64,000 bases of DNA from NCBI GenBank assembly GCA_964522505.1, contig CAZFWJ010000010.1, positions 13,952-77,951 on the forward strand, given 5' to 3'. Below the pieces are notes generated by a model. The model searched no databases. It was not told the DNA's origin and was given only the letters and a program-made list of their open reading frames with translations. Of this stretch, positions 18,101-24,425 are shown one piece after another. The position numbers were made by a program, and so were the translations under genes. The stretch is from GYS-P2D sp964522505 (GTDB lineage Bacteria; Bacteroidota; Bacteroidia; Chitinophagales; Saprospiraceae). How positions within the stretch are numbered: the stretch's first letter is position 1; each line of letters starts with the position of its first letter.

Positions 18101-19069
18101 AGTAAGAGAGCATATGAATGGAGTAATCTTGCCATGGATATCGATGACAAGTTCGGCGGAAAATTGAGATCCCGCATCTGCCATGTCCATGCTTGGTTTT
18201 TAAATCACTGGATGAGGCCGATCGAAGAGACACTTGTTATCTCACGAAGAGGGATAGATTCTGGTATAGAACAGGATGATGTTATGTTCACTTGTTTCAA
18301 TCTGGCAGGATATGTAACCTTTATGAACTTTGCTGGAAAGCATGTAGATGATGTGATTAAAACAGGTCGTGAACACTATAAAATAGGAGCTAATCGAGTA
18401 AAAAACTCAGATTTCCATACTGTTTTAGAAACTCAATATGCCAAAGCTCTCAAAGGTGATACAGTAGCTTACACAGTGCTGACTGACTCTGAGTTCGATG
18501 AGCAAAAAGACCTTGCCTATATCACTGAGACGGATTTCATAAATCAATCATCCTATTACAAAGTAGCTAGGCTTAAAATGCATGCACATTTTGGTGAATG
18601 GTCCAAGGGGCTGGAAGCTGTAAAGGATATACCTAAGCTTTATGATACAATAGCACATCAGATTGCCGAAATTGAATATGAATTCTACGGCGCTATCTCA
18701 GCATTATTCTTGTCGAAGGAAGATAATCAGGAAGCAGAAAAACTTCTTGCACATGCAGAAGCGTCTATTGCTAAGATTGAGGGATATGCAGCGCTGTGCA
18801 AAGAGAACTTCGAGCAAAAGGTTTTGCTCTTGAGAGGTATCAAAGAAGGACTTTTTGGCTCATATGACAAGGCATTAGCGCTACTTAGTTCTGCTGCAAG
18901 TACTGCAGAAGATCACCATCTACTCAATGATAAAGCCCTAATCCTGGAGCACAAGCTTAGACTACAGATCCATCATAAACATAGCCCTACGGCACTTGAG
19001 GAAGCGCAAGCCGCTTGGCAAGCTATAGGTGCATCAGGCAAGGTTTCTTATCTATCCACGCTAACTTAG
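15104..19069 (+). CDS. Soluble-adenylyl-cyclase-like protein: tandem class III cyclase domains, AAA ATPase, TPR region
   Basis: 1321 residues, no signal peptide. Domain order matches animal sAC (ADCY10): cyclase C1 (about 40-200), cyclase C2 (about 255-425), AAA/NB-ARC-like ATPase (Walker A GESGMGKS at 476-483; Walker B-like LVLLIDRAQWMDESS near 605), then helical TPR-like repeats to the end. C1 keeps both metal-binding Asp (D49 in LDICNFS, D99 in VGDGLMSAW). C2 lacks them but keeps the transition-state pair N382 and R386 in GDSVNLSARLS and T375 (YTTIGD), the counterpart of adenine-contacting T405 in human sAC. The residue matching sAC K95 is F95. One composite active site is therefore expected; ATP cyclisation is likely but not certain. 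Its stop overlaps the stop of the convergent KAS-like gene. Confidence 0.85.
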   Translation: MAINFTENTSQSLEISFVPSIVKSQLAQYPNWEIGDSLDNDHAAVLWLDICNFSPLCNRLLDDKKEGVEKITRILNKHFDYLLDEITSYGGQPWFFVGDGLMSAWTCKKSEIGEHLQKAVACANQILMNNRSVDDADNLLASHYNITHGSWSMIELNSAKNKKLLGFGGEVFESLKILSLERKPDHILIANDALEHIETPIEHTRLSAHSSLILSYPNVVPQGPVSNENLSSEVVQKLKAFIPITLSFPLNRDRLKWIAEVRPVTNIFVRLRFEGDDSNGADLKKLKSLTDLASPMITKHGGILSQVWKDEKDSNMLICFGPPPSAHRDNPIRAVRLAMALLAVIRESGYHVGIGVCTGKAYCGLLGNEIFRQYTTIGDSVNLSARLSNVKDNHISCGPHTYAVTKHVIDYDGPSLHDIKGLEEQVAVYLPKGDLINQDKNTIANEAIGRNQELAALKDLFIDVQNGSNHMVIVEGESGMGKSQLLGDLSRIISSTSNTNHYLITSDSVNKDVPYRLWRSVFADILGFSNIKPAHLQDEIINNLEQKFGDDATFINIVLQTSIAENEKFLNLTAAQRIQATHDFLLSLLIDACHDRGLVLLIDRAQWMDESSWSLLRAALREVHGLMAVMALLNLDAFPHPLGQLQSENDLKQIKLLSLDDTSINKILCRELSVNELDESLLKLIKNRAKGNPFFSIELLNSLKVQDLLSIDDGVCKLIKGAVIDDIALPETVRGAVRMRIDSLTPGSQLSIKVGSIVGDRFSKEIVKNIYPIAAERNSVPLFLNDARKSGFIKEMPVDNITGYGFNNRATAEVAYEMTLAEHRRILHKASAEWYEEKFKEAMHPYYVLLAHHWKEAGNKIKASEYLELECHKLTSAAYTKEAIEFGIRGLNLFDFKINPDPAVIESQIGEAFGQVQQIIGDKSIEDFYKIKNLEDPLLERFIVMLTHIAPNMYVGGRLDIFALLSLLGLKTSLEKGVSDATADVYSMYAIVYRGVTGDSKRAYEWSNLAMDIDDKFGGKLRSRICHVHAWFLNHWMRPIEETLVISRRGIDSGIEQDDVMFTCFNLAGYVTFMNFAGKHVDDVIKTGREHYKIGANRVKNSDFHTVLETQYAKALKGDTVAYTVLTDSEFDEQKDLAYITETDFINQSSYYKVARLKMHAHFGEWSKGLEAVKDIPKLYDTIAHQIAEIEYEFYGAISALFLSKEDNQEAEKLLAHAEASIAKIEGYAALCKENFEQKVLLLRGIKEGLFGSYDKALALLSSAASTAEDHHLLNDKALILEHKLRLQIHHKHSPTALEEAQAAWQAIGASGKVSYLSTLT

Positions 19070-20118
19070 GTTGTTGCCGACTCTCTGCTCATTAATATCG
19101 TATTTGAATGCATGTCTGGACCTATACCCATCAACGCACAATAATCTTGTGTAATTAGCTTCCACTTATGTGCATAGGCAAAATTTACAACTGTAGTAGC
19201 TACCGTCATATTCGCAAAAGTCTTCAGGGTATCAATGTTTTGGGCTGGCTTGATGGCTTTAAGCCATGGATCAATAAGTTGGGCTGAAGATTGATTAGGA
19301 AACAAGGTTATTTGGTCAGAAGTGATATTGTTTCTCTTCATAACATTAAGTACTGAAGTCGCCGCAGCTTTAACACCAAACTCTATAAATCCCTGCTTTC
19401 CTAAATCTGTAATATGGAAGTGATGATCAGAATACAATGATACGTCTCCTTCATTGACGACCCCTAGGTCAAACTTATCGCCAGAAGTATACATGCCGCC
19501 GTAGTATGTTGTGTCAACTAGGGTGCAGGAGTCCACGAGCGTCCACTTGGTGCGGTCATCGCTTTTCTGCATTACGATGGCTCCTGCCCCGTCACCAGCA
19601 CTTATTGCTTCGGGGGTATGGTAATCCACATTTCTCGTCCAATTACCCCCGACGCAGATTAGTATAGTCTCTGCACGCCCTGCTCTGATCAAAGCGTCTG
19701 CCATGAGAATAGAGGAATTAAAGTTTGAATAGACGTTGCAGACTGGAATTGGCCAGCAACGTTCAGGCAATTCAAGATCTCGATGTAATTGAGAGAGAAT
19801 ATTGGGATTAATAAATGGGCTAATTGAGCCCGAACCCAATAGCATGTCTACCTCGCTCGTCTGGGTGCCAGCATCTGTCAGTGCTTTGATGCATGCAGGC
19901 AACATGATGGTCATTAGCGTTTCTCCTGTATTGAGTACTCTGCGTTGATCATAACCCTGAAACATATCGGTACCTCTGGGTTCGTGGGTTTTCAGCCAAT
20001 CGAAAATAGGATCGTCATTGGTCCTGATCTTAGCTGGAACCGAAAAACCATAGCCTATGATACGAGGCACGATATGTTGTGATTGGAGCTTAGTCTTTGC
20101 TTTTGTTGCTTTCGCCAT
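19066..20118 (-). CDS. KAS III-like (FabH/thiolase-fold) protein lacking the catalytic His
   Basis: 350 residues of thiolase fold, N- and C-terminal halves as in beta-ketoacyl-ACP synthase III. The nucleophile is C127 (PVCNVYSNF). The usual PHQAN motif that supplies the catalytic His is PNQSS here (N275), while the following Asn is kept (N303 in FANMTVATTV). AGDGAGAIVM and DMLLGSGSIS are typical family segments. Loss of His is expected to impair decarboxylative condensation but could leave acyl transfer to a non-ACP acceptor. It is the last gene of a four-gene run; its start lies 29 bases inside the FAD oxidase gene, so translation is probably coupled. Confidence 0.8.
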   Translation of the reverse strand: MAKATKAKTKLQSQHIVPRIIGYGFSVPAKIRTNDDPIFDWLKTHEPRGTDMFQGYDQRRVLNTGETLMTIMLPACIKALTDAGTQTSEVDMLLGSGSISPFINPNILSQLHRDLELPERCWPIPVCNVYSNFNSSILMADALIRAGRAETILICVGGNWTRNVDYHTPEAISAGDGAGAIVMQKSDDRTKWTLVDSCTLVDTTYYGGMYTSGDKFDLGVVNEGDVSLYSDHHFHITDLGKQGFIEFGVKAAATSVLNVMKRNNITSDQITLFPNQSSAQLIDPWLKAIKPAQNIDTLKTFANMTVATTVVNFAYAHKWKLITQDYCALMGIGPDMHSNTILMSRESATT

Positions 20119-21844
20119 TTTTAGTTAACCATTTTGGATCGGCTATACCGAATTTTGATAATACGAGTTCTGCTGTCTCAAATGCCCCTTCCACCCAAGT
20201 TTGGGTCTGAGAGTATGCCTCTCCACAGATGTAGCACGGTACACTGTCAACGGGTTGTATGATTGCATTCATGGTCTTAGTTGAGTTGTATCCTGGGTTC
20301 CAGAAGTGAACTGCTCCACCATATGGATCATCCGCCCAATCTTTAAAAGCGGCCTCGATCGGTCTAGGGACATCTGCGATATCTACTTCGTGCATTACAC
20401 ATAGTTGACGATGCATTTCCTCTACCATTTCGGCAGGAGCTTCACTGATCTTCCAGTTGTATTTCAGCTTTTCCTCCCATGGATTCTGCTGAGCTTGTGC
20501 AGCTTCAATTTCCTCTGCATAGGGCATCACCTGACGTTTAAATTTTCTGGAGGAAAATATTGATTCAGCATCTCCTGGACCCAGAGGGATATGCCTCAAC
20601 CCCCCCCAGAAGTCAGAGCTTTTAGCGTCGTTGTAGACCATGATAATCGAGTTAGTATTTTCGGGATGGGTCTTATTTCCTTTTTCTGTTGCCCAATAGT
20701 AGCACTGACGCACTGGAGTATCAGTTAGAGATCTTCCTTGTGTCACTCCTAGTTTCTCCCACCAAGGATATGGATAGGCAATAAACATCTTATACAGATG
20801 AATAGGCTCAACAGCGTCCAGCAGGATCCTAGTCTGTCTACCTGTCACGGTATTCCAATCCAATACAGGACCTCGCCGATCAAGCAGATTGATACTACGT
20901 TGAGGCATAGCAAGCACAATAGCTCGTGCTGTCAGGGGATTGGTGAGATTATGGAAATCCAACTCCACACCAGTGCTCTCATCCTGTAATTGAATGGCAT
21001 CAAATCCTCTGAAATGCATATTTGTTAGGACATCGCCTCCTGCTTGTTCAAACTGTTCCTGTAACATCCACAGCATAGAGTCATATCCTTGATCCAGCAA
21101 GAAATATTTTACGCCTGGAACAAAATCAAATAACTCAACTATAGTATCAACAGCGTTAGTGTTGAATCCTAAACAGTCATAGCCTACTGTAGTAATGGCT
21201 ATCTGGTAGGCTTCGTGACTTAGTACTGGTGCTATGAGATTCCAGAAGCCTACCTCATAGAGCGGGATACTGCTATCATTGGGATCTTTTTGTTCCATCA
21301 ACCATTCTCGCAGCTTATCACCGCTGAGATTTTGTTCTTGGATCTGTGGAAATATTTTCAATATTGCATACCCCAGAAAATTGGATGCAGTATTAAGATA
21401 AGGAACCTTACTTAACCATTCATTTTCTACTTCTGAGAGATGATAGGGAAGATGATCAGGATTAGAAAGATCGCCTGTTCTTAATTTTTTTCCGCGTAAG
21501 TAACAGATATTATTGGGCTCATCAACGGCCTGCTCGTGGACAGGCAGTTTCAAGTGATTTTGAACCAGCGAGGCCACATATCTTTGTGAGGAGACGAACC
21601 TCATTCCACCTATTTCACATACCGTGTCAGGTAGTCCTGGAGCTTTAGCAGAGAGGACACGTCCTCCGATCCTATCGCTCATTTCGAATAGTCCAATTTT
21701 CAGACTCCCTCGCTCGGCAATCCATTTCTTGATTAACTCAGATGACTCAGCACCATCTAACAGCATTCTCCAAGCGGTGTATAGTCCTCCGGCGCCGCCG
21801 CCAATGACTGCCATGTCATAATCAGGTAAAGTTGTTTTGTTCAT
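20090..21844 (-). CDS. FAD-dependent amine/L-amino-acid oxidase-like protein
   Basis: 584 residues. Dinucleotide-binding motif VIGGGAGGLYTAW (GGGAGG at 15-20), then DRIGGRVLS and EIGGMRFVSS, as in L-amino-acid and monoamine oxidases. The C-terminal FAD segment is recognisable in CYICGEAYSQTQTWVEGAFETAELVL. The middle part (about 150-480) is the variable substrate domain. Such enzymes oxidise an amine to an imine with O2, giving hydrogen peroxide. No signal peptide, so cytoplasmic; the substrate cannot be read from sequence. It lies between the ThDP enzyme (32 bases upstream) and the overlapping KAS III-like gene. Confidence 0.85.
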   Translation of the reverse strand: MNKTTLPDYDMAVIGGGAGGLYTAWRMLLDGAESSELIKKWIAERGSLKIGLFEMSDRIGGRVLSAKAPGLPDTVCEIGGMRFVSSQRYVASLVQNHLKLPVHEQAVDEPNNICYLRGKKLRTGDLSNPDHLPYHLSEVENEWLSKVPYLNTASNFLGYAILKIFPQIQEQNLSGDKLREWLMEQKDPNDSSIPLYEVGFWNLIAPVLSHEAYQIAITTVGYDCLGFNTNAVDTIVELFDFVPGVKYFLLDQGYDSMLWMLQEQFEQAGGDVLTNMHFRGFDAIQLQDESTGVELDFHNLTNPLTARAIVLAMPQRSINLLDRRGPVLDWNTVTGRQTRILLDAVEPIHLYKMFIAYPYPWWEKLGVTQGRSLTDTPVRQCYYWATEKGNKTHPENTNSIIMVYNDAKSSDFWGGLRHIPLGPGDAESIFSSRKFKRQVMPYAEEIEAAQAQQNPWEEKLKYNWKISEAPAEMVEEMHRQLCVMHEVDIADVPRPIEAAFKDWADDPYGGAVHFWNPGYNSTKTMNAIIQPVDSVPCYICGEAYSQTQTWVEGAFETAELVLSKFGIADPKWLTKNGESNKSKD

Positions 21845-21876
21845 TTTCTATTATTATGGTTGATGTTATAATTATT

Positions 21877-23697
21877 TCAATGAGATGATTTTGGACTGTA
21901 CATAGGATTATAGTAAGGTGGCACCATCTCTCTATCTATATAGGCCACGATCACTTGAGGTATGCACTCGATATTAGCTCGCTGAAGTACTGTAGGCATA
22001 ATCTTAATCAGATCTAGCGGACTGTAAACACTATGTGCTTCTGCACCTAGGCCACGTGCATATATTTCTAAATCTGGGTTACCGAGCTCATAGAGTTCGT
22101 GCCATATCTTAGGATTTGCGGGATCTGGTTTGTAGTGTTCCATACCTTGGCTCACCATGGATAAATTATTGTCACAGAGCACTAGCCAAATTGCTCCAAT
22201 ATTATTCTGTCTCGCTGTTGAGATTTCACTGCCCTGCATCATAAATGAGCCATCACCTGTAAATGCTATACAGGTGGCATCAGGACATCCGTGCTTGGCA
22301 CCGACAACAGCTCCTACAGCGAATCCCATTGGACCCATCGCCAATGATGTAAATATTTCTGTAGGCTTATTTATCTCGAGATAATGTACGGACCATCCCA
22401 CACAATTCCCTGCATCTACGAAGATCTTGGTATTTTCTGGAATTGTGGTCTGTAGGGCCTTCATTAGGGCTTGAGGCTGTACAGGTTTGGATTCACTTTT
22501 ATAGGCTTCAGGATTGAAAAACGGCGAATGAGCTTTTTTGATTTTAGCAATGGCCTTTCTGCGATCTGCAACAACTGTGGGATTAGCAGCTAACGCCACA
22601 GTGGGATCGGATAGATCTTTGATAAATGCACCTGCCTCTCCAACGATACCATGAGTAACTTCAAAAGACCGGGCGATTATTCTTTGATTGGCATCTACCT
22701 GTATAAATGGCGCATTACTGCCTTGAGGTATGAGCATAGGCAACCACTTGTTAGTAGATAATTCTCCCAGCTGTGAGCCAAGTACGAGCAATCCATCATA
22801 TGGCATATCCTCATCTGTCATATAGTGATAAGGCCACATGCAGTTAGCCATACCATAGACCCTCAGAGACATTGGGTGGTTTTCTGAAAATATTCCTTTT
22901 GCGTCGGCTGTGGTGATAACAGGTATTGCCTGAGATTCTACAAAATCTACTAAACACTTATAAATCTCTGGATCTCTCAACGCTTGTCGACATCCATTGC
23001 CCAAGAATATCAAAGGTCTCTTACAACTCAGAAAGGCTTTGATCGCTTCTGCCACTTGTTTCAAGGGTGCGCCAGAAAAGTGGGTCCGATAAGAAGCAGG
23101 ATTAGTGGGTAGTTTGGCAGATTCGGGTATGAGTTCTACTGTTACATTTACAGGTAAGGACAGATGAGTGGCCTGCCTCGGCAGAGAGTGAGCATTTCGC
23201 ATTGCCTTTCTGATCAGTGTCTCTGCACTTAGTGAACTATCAAGGGAGGCGCTAGAATAAACAGCCGCCTTATAAACATCATTAACATCTAGAGGAGCGT
23301 CTACACCTTCCTGAAGGTATCCTCGACCATTAAATTTTTGGTCTATTTCTCCAGTTATTAATAGAAGAGCCGAGCCGTCGGCTTGAGCATTCATGACACC
23401 AGTTAGTGCATTAGTAGCGCCTGGGCCAGTTGTTACTGCAACTACGCCCATTTTACCAGTTGCTCTGAAGTATCCATCGGCCATGTATGCGGCCCCTGTC
23501 TCTTGTCGACATATCACATAGTGCAAGTCGTCGTGATTTTCTTTGAGATTAACCAGGAGATTCATAAGCCCTCCACCTGGAATACCAAAAATATGGGTCA
23601 CTCCCTCGAGCTTGAGATAGTGGATCAGCGCATCTCCGACAGTGAGCGCTGTAGTTGAGACTGATTTGGTTGATTTAGTATGAGCTGATTGATGCAT
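21877..23697 (-). CDS. Thiamine-diphosphate enzyme of the acetolactate synthase/decarboxylase family
   Basis: 606 residues with the three-domain layout of ThDP enzymes. N-terminal PYR domain: FGIPGGGLMNLL and RQETGAAYMADGYFR with the cofactor-activating Glu at 66. Central Rossmann domain near 215-370. C-terminal PP domain: GDGSFMMQGSEISTA at 481-495, followed after the usual interval by CDNNLSMVSQG, completing the GDG...NN ThDP/Mg site. It is unlikely to be the housekeeping ilvB because no ilvN or ilv gene is near and it sits with a RidA protein and an amine oxidase; a 2-oxo-acid decarboxylase or carboligase role is inferred. Confidence 0.85.
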   Translation of the reverse strand: MHQSAHTKSTKSVSTTALTVGDALIHYLKLEGVTHIFGIPGGGLMNLLVNLKENHDDLHYVICRQETGAAYMADGYFRATGKMGVVAVTTGPGATNALTGVMNAQADGSALLLITGEIDQKFNGRGYLQEGVDAPLDVNDVYKAAVYSSASLDSSLSAETLIRKAMRNAHSLPRQATHLSLPVNVTVELIPESAKLPTNPASYRTHFSGAPLKQVAEAIKAFLSCKRPLIFLGNGCRQALRDPEIYKCLVDFVESQAIPVITTADAKGIFSENHPMSLRVYGMANCMWPYHYMTDEDMPYDGLLVLGSQLGELSTNKWLPMLIPQGSNAPFIQVDANQRIIARSFEVTHGIVGEAGAFIKDLSDPTVALAANPTVVADRRKAIAKIKKAHSPFFNPEAYKSESKPVQPQALMKALQTTIPENTKIFVDAGNCVGWSVHYLEINKPTEIFTSLAMGPMGFAVGAVVGAKHGCPDATCIAFTGDGSFMMQGSEISTARQNNIGAIWLVLCDNNLSMVSQGMEHYKPDPANPKIWHELYELGNPDLEIYARGLGAEAHSVYSPLDLIKIMPTVLQRANIECIPQVIVAYIDREMVPPYYNPMYSPKSSH

Positions 23698-23736
23698 TTT
23701 ATATTAATTGTATTAGTGTCAGTATTATCACTGAAG

Positions 23737-24204
23737 TTATTTAATCACTATCGTCATTGAAATTTCAACACAGATATTAAAGGCTAGTGTATTGGTTCCC
23801 AACGCAGATCGAGTATGTCTACCGTTCTTGCCAAATATTTCTACCATAAGATCGGAGCAACCATTTATTACTTCAGGCTGCTCATAGTATTTGCTGGAGC
23901 TATTAACACTGCCATCGATATTTTGTATATAATCTACACGATCCAGAGTTTTGAGGGCACTCCTTGCCACAAGGAGGAGGTTCATCCCGGTTAACCTAGA
24001 GGCATTATAGCCCTGCCTAGTGCTTATGTCTTTACCTAGTTTGCCGATGTACTGCTTTGGTATTTTTGAGCCTTTTAATGGACCATTTCCTGCCAGTGTG
24101 AGAATTTTACCCTGACGTCTATAAAGTATGTAATTAGCTCCTTTTGGCACACTCGGAGTAGGCGGAAGTCCCTTGAGGGACATAAATTTTTTGTCGTAGG
24201 ACAT
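23737..24204 (-). CDS. RidA/YjgF family protein (imine/enamine deaminase-like)
   Basis: 155 residues, N-terminally LPPTPSVPKGANYILYRRQG and TLAGNGPL, C-terminally RSALGTNTLAFNICVEISM, the R-S-A-x-G...V-E-I pattern of a RidA subgroup; R132 and E147 correspond to conserved active-site positions. RidA proteins hydrolyse reactive imines or enamines released by amino-acid-metabolising enzymes to 2-oxo acids and ammonia. Being the first gene of a run with an FAD amine oxidase and a ThDP enzyme fits that chemistry closely. Gap to the next gene is 39 bases. Confidence 0.85.
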   Translation of the reverse strand: MSYDKKFMSLKGLPPTPSVPKGANYILYRRQGKILTLAGNGPLKGSKIPKQYIGKLGKDISTRQGYNASRLTGMNLLLVARSALKTLDRVDYIQNIDGSVNSSSKYYEQPEVINGCSDLMVEIFGKNGRHTRSALGTNTLAFNICVEISMTIVIK

Positions 24205-24329
24205 TTGGTTAATTTGCAGTCTTGTATACTATGTAGATTACCTTACGACGGGCCAAATCAGCACATCACAAGCGTAATTCACGCCAATATAATAATTAAC
24301 ACATCTATATAATCTTATAAAAAGCACAT

Positions 24330-24346
24330 TTATAGGCCGCCTATAA
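24330..24346. promoter_or_regulatory. Palindromic candidate operator between the RidA operon and the TonB receptor gene
   Basis: Perfect inverted repeat TTATAGG-CCG-CCTATAA inside the 221-base divergent region 24205-24425. It stands 80 bases before the receptor start and 126 bases before the ridA-like start. The surrounding DNA is AT-rich. Shared control of both transcripts is inferred; no regulator gene is adjacent. Confidence 0.4.
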
Positions 24347-24425
24347 TCAACTATGTGTGATCAAAAAATAATTGTAACTTTTCGCCAGAGAAATACCAGT
24401 CTAATACATCAACTAAAATATAGCC

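Noticed and set aside
21877..23697. Assignment of the ThDP enzyme as housekeeping acetolactate synthase IlvB
   Set aside because: No ilvN, ilvC or ilvD nearby and the operon context is an amine oxidase and RidA; left as family-level call.
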